Positions 45,263-55,744 of a stretch of DNA of 64,000 nucleotides are shown here, in pieces. Position 1 is the stretch's first letter. The number at the start of each line of letters is the position of its first letter. The notes beneath the pieces were generated by a model that was given only the letters and a program-made list of their open reading frames with translations, searched no databases and was not told the origin of the DNA. Source of the DNA: Cristatella mucedo (taxonomy: Eukaryota; Bryozoa; Phylactolaemata; Cristatellidae); assembly GCA_009760855.2 (NCBI GenBank), contig WPIO01000015.1, positions 3,858,001-3,922,000 on the forward strand, read 5' to 3'. A program made the translations under genes and the position numbers.

Positions 45263-47128
45263 TATTACTAATATAACAAGATTTCTTAAGTCATGCCTAC
45301 AGATTCAGTAAGGAAGATTGTAAGCAATTGGAAGAAAGATACAGCATGTAGGCAATGATACCAAAGGACAATAAAGCATAAAGCGACGCTAGATCCTGCA
45401 TAAGTTGAAATAAGAATGCCGTGCCAATGAACCCCTACATTTCACAATAAACGGATAGATTAGGTTTGCGTGCTTCTTTAAAATTTTCGGCTGATTTATA
45501 AGCATTAAACGAGAACTAATGGACTTGTGTTCTCGAGTCGATATCAGTAAAGTTGTCATTGTGCACTAATGTACAATGAAAAGCGAGCCAATACCATGGA
45601 ATGCTTCCATTTAGGAGGTAAGTGCGAATCCTTATTACTAATAATAGTGTAATGCAGGTTGTGGAACAGAATGGAATAAAAACGGTCGTAGAATGCGATT
45701 TTGTGTGGCGGGCCTCGACAACTGCTGTCTCCTGTAGTTGGCATAGACAGATTGCGATCCTATAATGGCTTCAATTTCGCACTTACAAATCACTTGCTGT
45801 TATATTCAATCCTTGTCAATGCTCTATGAGGTATGATTTTAGCTTTTTGGATGTAGCTAAAGGAGATTATCGCCTACTAATGTCAATTGTCGTAAATGAC
45901 AAGTTTGTGCACCTAATTTACTTGCCAAGTCTCTAGGAAAATGGTTTACAATATTGTGAGTGCATAAAAATATTGGTGCCGTGCAAATTAGAAGTTTCAT
46001 CTGCCGATTTTAGCTACATTGTATTTAAATTAGATTAACACTGACTAAAGTCTAAAGTAGATTAGGTGTATCCAGAAAATTAGGATAGTCTTCCTAGTTT
46101 TGACCGTGCAGCTGCTGCTGCTGATGCAACCACCGACTAGGTACACATATGTTCTGGGTATTGACCATGAGATCGAGTTGTTTTGTTCTGAATTTGCTTT
46201 CTCTCTTTTTCGGTGTTATTACTGCTGCCGGTCTACTGACTTTGCTTTTTCTTGAAGCTGACCTCTTGATCCGTTTGTTGCTTCTGAAGCTGGTCTTTCT
46301 GCTTGGACAGACAGATGTGCTGCCTCTCGGTTTTCATTATCAACGCTGGGACATACTTTTTTCTTATCTGGAGTTGTTCTTAAGTAAAGCAATTCGACAA
46401 ATACATGATCCTTTAACAAATAAAAATATCGCTAATTAATTTTATCATTGCATTGGAACTAACTATTCATCTGAAAATAGGTGGTACCAAAATAAAGTCG
46501 AACAAGTGTAGCTGTAGTTTAAGGAAAGCTGATGATAGCATTTTCGTTGCCGGTAGCCATAGGTTCTGAGCTAGTGGAGGAAGACTTGCCGTTACTAAAA
46601 ATTCAAACTACTGCAAGCTAGGTGTGATGATGATATAATTAGGATACAAGCATTCACCTCTTTTAATAAATTTTGCACGACGCCTGAAGAGAGAAAACAA
46701 GGCAGAATATCATCCTTAACTACTAAGAGAGAAGCTTCACCTTTAGTTTGAGCGATTTGTAAGTTTTATGCAACAGCTGAATTACGCTGATCCCAATAAA
46801 CCTAGTAGAAGCTCGGGGGTGGGCGCTATAACTTCCTGCCTATCGCCAGACGTTTACTGAAATCAGGTGATCTTTTCCAAGTCTTTTGCGAAAAGATGTG
46901 CACAACCCCAGTATGTTGGGGTCGCCACACTACCTCCTTGACCAGCACTAACATAGGTTTTATAAATCATACTCTCATCGATCGTTTGCACAAGGTGAAA
47001 GAACTTCAACAGGCTCATGCACACTTGTAATAAAAGGATTCATAGACTCATATGATACATGCATTTTAAACTTCTTACCGATTTCAAATCGGAAGACTTT
47101 TCAACCCATCGGGCCAGTATCTAAGCTG
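45263..47128. other. No recognised feature
   Basis: Nearly 1.9 kb without a supported gene or repeat. Overlapping frames at 46149-46439 are unsupported. Confidence 0.5.
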
Positions 47129-47129
47129 T

Positions 47130-47640
47130 AGCCGAGACGATTAATTTACCTAACTGGAGAGTGCTTTTTTCACTCACTTTTAGGACCCTTCGTTCTTTGG
47201 CTCCAGCCTACCAATCAGTTCTATTGCCTCACTAGGCTACCGTACCACTCGCTTTTTGGAATCTAATTGGGTACCTCTACCTCGGACAAACACCAAATCC
47301 CTTGGAAGGCGCTCCCTTAGTTCGCATGCTTCCGAAATGCCTGAAACTCACCCGATTTGCTTCACGACTTCAACTGACTAGACCACATTTACAAAGAAAC
47401 TAGAAACGCACATTTTAATCACAACATTTAGTGGGTCCCTGTGACTCAAAATTTACGGGATTGTGTTCGATGACACTTTGCATGTCACCCCTAACCATAT
47501 TATTCTTGTTCTTTTGTTAGCATGCTCCCACTAAGCATTCGATGGATGGGGCTTCCTTTGCAGCTAAAATAAAGTGCCTAGAACGATATAGAGTGGTCTG
47601 GAGATGCTTTATCAAATGTATTATTATTATTTTTATTGTT
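47130..47640 (+). mobile_element. LINE-A 3' fragment
   Basis: Plus strand: ttctttggctccagcctacc, aacatttagtgggtccctgt and aaagtgcctagaacgatata, then the ATT tail at 47618-47635. Confidence 0.87.
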
Positions 47641-47702
47641 GATTGCCTCGGTAGATATCTGGCTGATCAAGTTCTGTCAATTGGATACGATCCCTATCCG
47701 AT

Positions 47703-47895
47703 TGGTGAGCCATGATGGCACACTAGGTAAGGCAGCTTCTTTTCATGGCTTCTTTCTCGAGGTCATGGGTTCGAACTCTTCGCGGAGGGGGCAATCCTTT
47801 ATCTCAGCTGCAAGCGGTGGTGATTAACGTAAAAGCTCTTCTGTCGCTACAGAAAAGAGGCTATTAAATAAGCTAGCATTTATTTATTTATTATC
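47703..47895 (+). mobile_element. SINE2, tRNA-derived
   Basis: gtgagccatgatggcacact (start), taggtaaggcagcttctttt, B-box gggttcgaactcttcgc, gattaacgtaaaagctcttc and gctattaaataagctagcat, followed by ttatttattta. Nearly full length. Confidence 0.85.
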
Positions 47896-48734
47896 TATAT
47901 CTTGGGCAGTTTTGCATAGTACCGTCCACAGACACGTTACTCTAAATAATCTCATCTTTGTCATTGTTTAATAAATTAATATTTAAATGCGCCACTTCAC
48001 GAGGCCAAATAAAGTCTTTACATAAAAACTTGGCTGGAGATTGACAGGAACTTATTTATAGTTACTAATAGCGACTGTGAGAAAGCGAGTTTAGTCTGAG
48101 CAATGTAGATTTTGTAATGGAACTGAGTTTATTGTGAAAGACATGCAGGTACTACAGACCATGGTAGTTAACATGAATACTTTCCTGGAAGCACGACCTA
48201 TCTATAAACTGTTAAAATCGTCCTAAGTGTTAAAATGGCAGGCATTTTAACACTTAAGTGTATCCTTTCATTTTCTCGTTTACTAAAATAACAAAGCTAC
48301 ATAAGCGTATCCTTTCATTAGCTCATTTGCTAAAATAACTAAGCTAGCTATTATCATCCATTCTTGAATGGAGGCAACTGCACACATAAGCAGGCATATG
48401 GTATTAAGACAAGATTTAATTTGTGAACCTTATGTTTCTGGTACTCCAAGAAGCGGAACTGGAGCTTTATTACAGTAGTAAGCTACGAGCATAAAAATTC
48501 AATTGGGGCCGTATTCCATCGACAGGCGTGAGGTTAAATGCCGAAAAATGAAGACGACCAAATTTCTGTAAGAGCCTGACACAAGGGTAACCACCCAATA
48601 GGCCTCTAATGATTAGACGACGGAACAGGAATATAAAAAGACGTACAGGAAGGAATACAGGGTAGGCCTACCGGATAGCCGGCCTACAGGAAGCTGCTGC
48701 ACGACCTTAAAGTCGGTGAAAAGTAGTAAGTTAT
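47896..48734. other. No gene; hairpin and short tandem repeat
   Basis: AT-rich. A perfect 13-bp stem with a 5-nt loop lies at 48225-48255, followed by a ~47-bp imperfect tandem duplication (gtgtatcctttcattttctc and gcgtatcctttcattagctc). Confidence 0.6.
48225..48255. repeat. Perfect 13-bp hairpin
   Basis: aagtgttaaaatg, loop gcagg, cattttaacactt. No run of T follows, so not an obvious terminator; its role is unknown. Confidence 0.9.
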
Positions 48735-50155
48735 AGTCTGATTGTAGAGCTTATGACTCCATCAAGTCGGCGATCCTTTGAATGTACAACGACCTACTCA
48801 AGAATGGAGACCTAGGTTGAGTATCTCTGCTTGCTTCGCTCGATCTTTCGACAGCTTTTGATACTATTGACCGCCAAGTTCTTCCTGAGTGCCCCTCATA
48901 TCGCTTGGGCATTACTAGCACGGCATCCCAACGGTTTAGGCACTACATCAGTGTGACCCTCCATAGTATTGATGCGTTTGGACAAATATCATTCGGGGAA
49001 CCTCTGAATTATGGGGTACGGCGTGCGTTTTGGCTTGGTCCTGTTCTCTAAACGTTTTATACTCTCCCTTTTGCCGATGTGATAGGCCCAGCACAATCTG
49101 GCCTTTTAACATATAGTCTGATAAAACTTAGTTGTACCTCAACTCTGACACCCCTCCAGCCCTCCATGACGTCGAATCCTATCCACTTACTAGCTGCATG
49201 TATTGACGACAACCCCAATGGATAGTAGCAAACCTTCTTAAATTGAATGAAGATTAAACCAACTTAGTATCTATGGGCCAACCCAGTATGATTTAGAAAT
49301 TGGAAAAGCTAGAGCTAAAAATCGGCTCCGCCAGCACATCTCTTGATGGATCTGCACAAAACTTAGGTATCATAATTCAAAATGACCTTCCACTAGATGA
49401 CCACATCAACACCACAGTTAAGTCTGATTACCTTAAGATAGATAGCTTTGCTAAAATTTGTGTTTGCTCACTCACGGATACCACATCTACGTTGGTCCAT
49501 ACATGTGTGACATCCCGTCTTAACTTCAGTGACTCAGTGCTTGCTGGTCCATCAGCCTACTCACTCAGGCAATACGACTAAAGCACAACTCGTCGCACAG
49601 GCTTGCTTGTCGTGAACATCTCGGCTACCACATCCCACCACTCCTTGGCGACCTGCACTTTTCCAAGTCAGGCAACGGACTTTAAAATCGCCCACTACGG
49701 AATTCAAACGACCACGAGGTCATAAAAGGCATCCACCCTACGTAGTGACCGATAACTGTTTATTCATATTGTAAACAAATCCTAAATTCTTCGAGATCCT
49801 GACTTTAGTTTGTAAACTACCAAAGCGTGAAATGTATTATTGACCTGCGTGATGACATCTCCTGACTTCACCACGTTTAAATAGAAACTAAAAGCGCATC
49901 TATTGATGACAGGATTTGGTGGGTAGATGGGATTCGTTTTTTATAGGCTTATGGGTAGTGATACTCTGCATGTAGCCACGAGCCATACTTGCATACTGAA
50001 CTTGTCCATGTCACCCCTAACCATGTCATTCTTGTTGCTTATTGAGCATGCTACCTCTAACCATTCGATCATGCTTCTTTTACAGGAAATGTGAAGCGCC
50101 TAGCAAGAGATTAAGTTCTCTGACGGCGCCATAGAAAATGGATCACTATCAATAT
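48735..50155 (+). mobile_element. LINE-A copy from RT to 3' end, with SINE2 scrap
   Basis: Plus strand. Begins inside the RT (ctccatcaagtcggcgatcc), passes motif A (coding SLLASLDLSTAFDTID-like, degraded) and the thumb, and has a partly open C-terminal frame at 49300-49581. The 3' end is at about 50150. The catalytic box is destroyed. A SINE2 scrap (minus) lies at about 49690-49760 (atcgcccactacggaattca, gaccacgaggtcataaaagg). Confidence 0.87.
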
Positions 50156-50745
50156 TGCTACTGTTTTGTCAAGCCACTTCAGTTTGATGGACGTTTTTAC
50201 TGTACTTAACCACAGCCTGCTTTTGAAAGACAAATGGCTACCCCTAACTACGGTTGCTGACATAACTTCCTTCCTGTAAGCATAACCCATTCCTATGAAT
50301 TGAAAATCGCCGTACGAGTATTGTACTGAAAGAGAGGTTGATCAGTAAATTCAACCATTTGCCCTAATCACAAAGCCCACTTGCAACATCCTTAAGTTTA
50401 AAGGAAATTGCAATGTCGAGCTAAGCAATTTTACTAGGAAAGGACCGATTTTCTTATTGAGCAGTCAGTCATACATATCTTCCTATATAGGGACGTGGTG
50501 GTGAATTGTTGCACTAAATTACTGGTTAAAAGGTCCATAGAGCCGGATTACTCCGATAATTCTATCATAAATTGCACCAGCACTACAAGAAGAGAGCTAT
50601 TGCTGCATGGTTGATGTGATGCATTATAGGCTTCCTGTGGCTATATAACATAATTCAAATTATGTTCCATTCCAATTCTCTTGAGTTTGGATAAGTACAC
50701 TTGTCAAACAGTTTCCTGTACTCTAAAATAAAAATCAAGCTTTTC
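50156..50745. other. No recognised feature
   Basis: AT-rich; nothing supported. Confidence 0.45.
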
Positions 50746-50747
50746 TG

Positions 50748-50885
50748 TTTCATTAGGAGATTAAGTTTGTTGGCTACCGAATGCGTACCGAAAGCCGCTA
50801 ATGCTGTGAGTGCACTGCACAAAACTCTTCTGTGTAACGCCCACATAGTCTTTGCGGCTTTGTGGAGTTGCAGACAGAGATACAT
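50748..50885 (+). mobile_element. LINE-B extreme 3' fragment
   Basis: gagattaagtttgttggcta, ccgaatgcgtaccgaaagcc and tttgtggagttgcagacaga match the family end. Confidence 0.87.
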
Positions 50886-51137
50886 TGCACAGAAAACCTG
50901 TTCATGACCCTCTAAATACGGTTTTTAATATTAACAGAGCTCCGCACATAAAACATCTCTCCACCGACCAGTACACTCTAATGCCCATCATAATACCTAA
51001 AATAAGGGAAAGTGGGAAGTTAAACGCTACAAATACCATGTTATTATTGTTGCAGAAATATGTAAAATGCAAACTACCAATAACGAACATGTATGAGGCT
51101 GGGCCAACCAGCAGCCCGGATAGGAAGAGGATAGGTT

Positions 51138-51170
51138 AGCCAATCAGTGAGCAGCAGCCTCTGATTGGCT
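51138..51170. promoter_or_regulatory. Inverted CCAAT-box hairpin at the edge of the viral-like island
   Basis: agccaatcag and ctgattggct are perfect 10-bp inverted repeats with a 13-nt spacer, so they offer two opposed CCAAT boxes. About 60-80 bp before the first frame of the island. Promoter role is an inference. Confidence 0.35.
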
Positions 51171-51224
51171 TGGTTTCGTACCGTGGTCTAAAATATACTA
51201 GAACTCACCGCTAAAGTTAGATGG

Positions 51225-51728
51225 TTGATTGTTGCCGCACAAAATTATAATAAATACAATAACTACACTGGAAACGTTTGCACATATAACCACTGTGATA
51301 CAAAAAATGTAACTGTACTTGCTAATAGTTCAAAACAATATCCTGCTGTTGCTGGAAGTAGTTACCCTAAAGATGGGAAATGCTCAACTGAATATCTAGA
51401 TTTCACTGAGTTTAGACAACAATATCTCGGATTAATTGAAATTACAGAACCAGTTGGTATTACTTATCCTGAATGGTTATCGCTTTATCCAATTCACGTA
51501 GTTGATTTGCAATATTACGATGAGCCTCTAAGAATTACTTCCAAACTTGATGTAAGTATTGAGTTTAATAGTGAAATTCCTGTTGGTAATCCTGCTACAA
51601 TTATTACTGTTCATTACTTAACTACCTGTGAGAACACTGCTGACCTAACTTCTAATGGTAACGGTACACCATTTACCTGCAGTAAAGGAACATTTGTTTA
51701 TGATGGAACTGACATTAAAAAAATTTAG
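51225..51728 (+). CDS. Possible capsid-protein C-terminal segment
   Basis: An open frame of 167 codons. No good ATG opens it (the start shown is TTG), so it is probably the downstream part of a larger gene truncated at the left. The stretch ITYPEWLSLYPIHVVDLQYY, followed by LDVSIEFNSEIP and ATIITVHYL, resembles the final beta-strands of double-jelly-roll-like proteins carried by animal Polinton/adintovirus-type elements. That comparison is from memory and weak. The residues after it (CENTADLTSNGNG) are low complexity. Could instead be another structural protein. Confidence 0.35.
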   Translation: MIVAAQNYNKYNNYTGNVCTYNHCDTKNVTVLANSSKQYPAVAGSSYPKDGKCSTEYLDFTEFRQQYLGLIEITEPVGITYPEWLSLYPIHVVDLQYYDEPLRITSKLDVSIEFNSEIPVGNPATIITVHYLTTCENTADLTSNGNGTPFTCSKGTFVYDGTDIKKI

Positions 51729-51740
51729 ACCAGAAATTTA

Positions 51741-52538
51741 ATGAACAAATTTAATTTTGTAAGGGGTTCGGATGAGTGGAAAAATCAATGTCATTGAATA
51801 TCGGTGGTTCAGAATTAATTCAGTGCTTTGAAATGACTAAGTATTTGGAGATCAAATAGAAGTAGATGTAGAATTAATTGCTAATAGAAAACTAAAAAAT
51901 GCATTGCTAAGAATTCTACTATGCAATTTCCTCCAATGCTATTTGGTAAAGTATTTGAACCTATTGCTGCTAAGTTTTTAGAAATAAAACTTAATGCAAA
52001 GGTTGATAATGCCAATGATTGTTTAAGTAGTGATGGTGTCTACAGATATTCTCCTCCAGGAATAACAGAAGGAAATACTTTAGTAGAAATAAAATGTATA
52101 TGGAGCAGAAATATTATTGATGATTTAATGCCAAAACAATATCATGCACAGTGTTTACTTGGTTTGCATGTTTTAAAACTAAGTGAATGTTATTACTCCG
52201 AGTTTGAGATTTGCATTCCTGGATTGAACTGTGAAGAACCTCCACTAGGTTATGTAGCTGCAGCTAATGTTAGAGTACCACGTGAATACGAATTTGATAT
52301 GCCAGTTAGATCTCCTATTTTTGTATTATTGCTTAAAAATGAGAAATACTTTGATTTTGAGTTTGATTTTATAAGCAAGTATGGTAGATTTAACAATAAA
52401 AAAGAAAAAGGCTATGGCGTACAGTATTATATAAGAAGATGTTTGATACAAATAGAAGAAGAGGAGGACACTGATAGATTTTCTAGAATAGTGGGTATTG
52501 TTAAAGAAATATTAAGACAGACCCAAAGTTTTAATTAA
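51741..52538 (+). CDS. YqaJ-type (lambda-exonuclease-like) nuclease, N-terminus broken
   Basis: The frame 51921-52538 (205 codons from an internal ATG) has the catalytic pattern of the YqaJ viral recombinase fold: FGKVFEPIAAKFLE (E13), SSDGVYRY (D38), LVEIKC (E56, K58) and YHAQCLLGLHV (Q76). An upstream piece starting ATG at 51741 reads FVRGSDEWKNQ, like the Q-G-x-x-EW start of this family, but a TGA at about 51798 and a frame change separate it. Such nucleases process DNA ends in viral recombination and replication. Residue numbers are from the internal ATG. The C-terminal half may still fold. Confidence 0.82.
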
Positions 52539-52549
52539 TAACTATATAG

Positions 52550-53373
52550 ATGTATCGAAGGGCTAATTGTAATGAATATGTATCTAGAATATATGGTTAT
52601 ATATTATCAGATCTTGATGCAAATGGAAATATAATTATTAACATGAGTGATCCTTTGAATGATGGTGATGCTATAACAAAAGCATATGCTGACTCCAATT
52701 TTATTGTTAATGGAAGTACTTCTATTAATATTTAGAACAGATCGGTTACAAATCTTGCTCCTGGAGTAAATCCAACAGATGCTGTTAATGTTAGTCAATT
52801 ATCTAATTATGTTAGTAAAACTGGGGGTACAATGACAGGAGATCTAAATACGAATGGATTTGCTATTACTTCAACTTATCAGAATTCTAGTACTACTACT
52901 TCAACCGTTCTTTCTGATGATTTTTGCGTTACTTATGGTGGATTAAAACGAGATGTAATACTAAAAAACTATCCTGCAACTACAAACTTAAATATGAATA
53001 ATAACCATATAATCAATGTTGCAGATCCTGTTAATCCTTTGGATGCAGCTACTAAATCTTATGTTGATAAAACAGCTAAAAAATAACAGAAGTAATTCCA
53101 GTGTTATTAAATCCTAGATCGATGAATTATAGTATTAATACTTCTGTTGCTTACTCTTGGCAAAACAAGAATGCTCGACCATTAATAATACTAAGTGCAA
53201 TGGTTGTTGGTTCGTCTAACTGTGTTTTTCTTAGGCCAAGTACAGATACTTATGCTGTGTCTGGAGAAATACGTGCCATAAATACTTCATCAACTGGAAT
53301 AGATTTTACATATTATGCCTACTTCAATAGACTTCGTAGTGATTACTATTTTTTGACAACCTGGGAAACTTAA
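52550..53373 (+). pseudogene. Phage-like fibre protein, broken by one stop and one frame slip
   Basis: One frame runs 52550-53086 with a single TAG at 52733-52735. It contains MSDPLNDGDAITKAYAD, NLAPGVNPTDAVNVSQLSNY, SKTGGTMTGDLNTNGFAI and INVADPVNPLDAATKSYVD. These DPxxPxDAATKxYVD and KTGGTMTGDL modules are typical of bacteriophage-type tail-fibre shafts and also occur in some eukaryotic DNA virus-like elements. At a run of six A (about 53078-53083) the frame ends; a second frame (to 53371-53373) continues with a 90-residue globular-looking part (SVAYSWQNKNARPLIILSAM, TGIDFTYYAYFNRL), plausibly the receptor-binding head. Role in attachment is inferred. Not a functional gene as it stands. Confidence 0.7.
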
Positions 53374-53841
53374 AAGTAAATCTATTGGTTAGCTATGTAA
53401 CCACCTGAGAAGTATGAATTAACAAGTAATACAATTAGCACTTTTAATTTAGTTGCTTTGCGCTTACCTTTAACTAAAGGAAATAGTTTTGCAATATGTA
53501 GTATTGATTTGTGTTCTAAACAGTGATGCATGCAGAACAGTTCAGAACATCTTTTCTTAAAGTGTTTCTTTGCAAGACAATATATTTCGGTTGGTCTCTG
53601 TTTAGAGTTATATTAGTTGCTTAATAACAGTCTGCACAAATTATTATTTTATTGTTTCTTAGAATACCACAATCGAATTATGTTTCAGTACTATCTAAGT
53701 CGCAGATATCACATCGCATTTCATATTTTAACTTAGGTCTTCGTTAAATCATTTTAAAAATTGGGTAACCTGACTCTAAGTATTCAATTCCACTAAACGA
53801 CTGAGAACAAGTATCGCAAAATATATTTCCATTTCTATAGA
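53374..53841. other. Gap between fibre and integrase genes
   Basis: AT-rich, with tttctta and gttgctt words and no open frame. Probably decayed island sequence. Confidence 0.4.
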
Positions 53842-54703
53842 ATGTCATTCCTAACTCTAAAAGAAAGAAAAAAGGAACGTAAGGGGACGTATATAAGCCA
53901 AATATTCAAACCCAGACCAAAAGTAATTCCAAAAGGTTTCTTTGATATAGTTAAACCTAATGAAAGTCACCAAGCAGATATTTTGTATATGCCAAATGAT
54001 TCTGGATACAAGTATGCTTTGAGTTTTATTGATATTGCAAGCAGATATAAAGATTCAAGACCACTTAAGACAAAGTCTTCTAAAGAAGTAACACAAGCAA
54101 TAATAGACATTTATACAAAAGGTTCATTGAAATGGCCAAAAAATAACAGTAGATCCTGAATCTCAGTTTAAAGGAGAGTTCAGTAAAGAAGTGAAAGGAC
54201 ATGAAGCGCAAGTTATTGAAGCTACTATTAAAAAGAGTGCTGCACTTGTTGAAAGAATGAATAGAACAGTAACAGAAAGAACCTTTATTACGCAGTATGA
54301 AAAGGAATTAGAAAGTATGAATAGAGGAGATTACATTAGAAATAAAGAGTAGATTTATAATTTCCCAAAAATGATTGACTACCTAAACAATAGTATTACA
54401 AGAACAATTGGGACAGAACCTGCTAAGGCAATAAAAAAGAAGCAGTAAAGCTAAAGAGACCAAAATATCCTAGAGAAGTAGGAGAACAAGAGAAATAATT
54501 AGAACTTGGAACAACTGCTAGATATTTACTAGAACGAGGTGAAGGAGCAGATGAAAAGAGAAGAAGAGCTACAGATCCTGGATATATGGAGTTTGACTGA
54601 CCATACTATTGTTAGAATGATGGTATTGAAAGAACAACCAGTCCGTTATTTCGTAAATGATGTTAAAAAGAGTTTTGTTAAGAGAGAAGTTGCAAGTGAT
54701 TAA
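53842..54703 (+). pseudogene. Retroviral-type (rve) integrase of Polinton kind, broken
   Basis: The first frame (53842-54159) has HQADILYMPNDSGYKYALSF, IDIASRYKDSRPL, giving the first catalytic D and the characteristic DIASRYK motif. In a second frame (about 54145-54350) are VDPESQFKGEF (second D) and SAALVERMNRTVTERTF (catalytic E with the N-R motif). After further stops, FVNDVKKSFVKREVASD near the end resembles the C-terminal barrel of Polinton integrases. So D, D, E are all recognisable, but at least one frame shift (about 54140) and several stops make it inactive. The enzyme inserts element DNA into the host genome. Confidence 0.8.
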
Positions 54704-54712
54704 ACAGGAGTA

Positions 54713-55106
54713 GTGGAGTAGTTTCTCTTTGTGAACTTTCTGCTATAATATCTTCAAACTCTTCTTTTGTAATTACTTCATCAGATAAAGCGCGTGTTAC
54801 CTTTGAAGTAAATTCTGTGTTATAATTAAGAGTAAATCTTTTTCTTTTATCTATTTCAACTGGAACACCATCAATTGCTACTAGAATTGCAGTTAGTGCT
54901 GAAAAGAAAGAAGCAACAGGAGTAATATCTGGAAATGATTGAATATAAGTAGTAGAAACTGTTACTCCTAATGCTATTACTATATTTAGAACTTTAGTTA
55001 TCTATCTTACTCTTGTTAGATTTGTTAAAAATGCTCTGACTTTGGCGTTGTATTAAATAGTTTCATCATATCTTTGTATAACAAAATCCTTTCTTAAATC
55101 TGTCAT
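54713..55106 (-). pseudogene. Small two-helix membrane protein gene, broken
   Basis: Minus strand from ATG at 55106 (MTDLRKDFVIQRYDETI), then stops near 55053 and 55004, then a frame with two hydrophobic segments (VLNIVIALGVTVSTTYIQ and VASFFSALTAILVAI) and a charged tail (VTRALSDEVITKEEFEDIIA). The function is unknown. Small membrane proteins are common in this group of elements. It reads towards the integrase gene. Confidence 0.5.
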
Positions 55107-55255
55107 TTACTATAATATAATTGAAAATAACAACAGCAATATTTCTCAGAAAACCTTTTTGATAATATGGATCTCTGAATGTCTTAACAGCAAAACCATC
55201 AACAATACTAGGAGATTGGTCCTCAATAAAGAATTATGGATGTCTAATCAAATTA
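55107..55255 (-). pseudogene. Unidentified coding remnant
   Basis: A minus frame encodes FIEDQSPSIVDGFAVKTFRD and PYYQKGFLRNIAVVIFNYII without a start. Could be the end of the neighbouring small gene in another frame. Confidence 0.35.
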
Positions 55256-55453
55256 TTAATTTGTCAACTTTTGTTTCATACCTTCTTTAATTAAACTAAT
55301 TATAAATTCAACATGTGGCCTAATTCCCTAATAGCCATTAACGCAATGAATGCGATGATCATGAAACTTATAAAATACTTCCCTAATTCTAATGATGTAA
55401 GAAATTGTGCTCTCAAGACAATGTCTAGGAAAGAATTCACATTTTGTACTCAT
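55256..55453 (-). pseudogene. Small gene of the island, one internal stop
   Basis: ATG at 55453 begins MSTKCEFFPRHCLESTISYI and continues with a cysteine/histidine-rich, charged sequence. One TAG-type stop occurs about two thirds along, then HVEFIISLIKEGMKQKLTN and a stop at 55256-55258. Total 66 codons. Not recognised. Confidence 0.45.
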
Positions 55454-55480
55454 AGTATATTTAATAAATAATTTACTTTA

Positions 55481-55744
55481 AATCAAATTGTATTCTGCTA
55501 GGCTGCAGCAGGATAAAAGTGTATCCCATAGAGTAGTTAAGTTTTGAAAGTTAATGGGTTGGGAGGTCTGGGGTGAAAAGACTCGATTGAGTGCAGCGAG
55601 ATTGAGGCTCGAGCCTCAGCCTGCCGCCCCATAACGTTCAAAACAAAACTACTGGGGAATTCGCTCATCGTCGTGTCTCCATCGTGCCCGTTAGCCCCTA
55701 AAAGTCCAGGTCACTGCCCCGATGCAGGAAGGTGGGGGAATTAT
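55481..55744. other. No recognised feature
   Basis: GC-richer sequence between the island and the LINE-A. Nothing supported. Confidence 0.4.

Larger units (their letters stand above)
51180..55480. mobile_element. Polinton/adintovirus-like integrated element, decayed
   Basis: An AT-rich island with protein-coding texture unlike its LINE-rich flanks. Plus strand: possible capsid C-terminus (51225-51728), YqaJ-type nuclease (51741-52538), fibre-like protein (52550-53373) and retroviral-type integrase (53842-54703). Minus strand: two or three small genes (54713-55453). The integrase plus virus-structure-like genes point to the Maverick/Polinton-adintovirus group of large DNA elements. No protein-primed DNA polymerase, packaging ATPase or protease is seen, and no terminal inverted repeats, so this is a partial copy. 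Every gene except the YqaJ C-terminal frame and the capsid-like frame is broken. Confidence 0.72.

Noticed and set aside
53078-53086. Programmed -1 frameshift site in the fibre gene
   Set aside because: The six-A run does not form a canonical slippery heptamer in frame and a simple one-base loss explains it; an in-frame stop upstream already marks decay.
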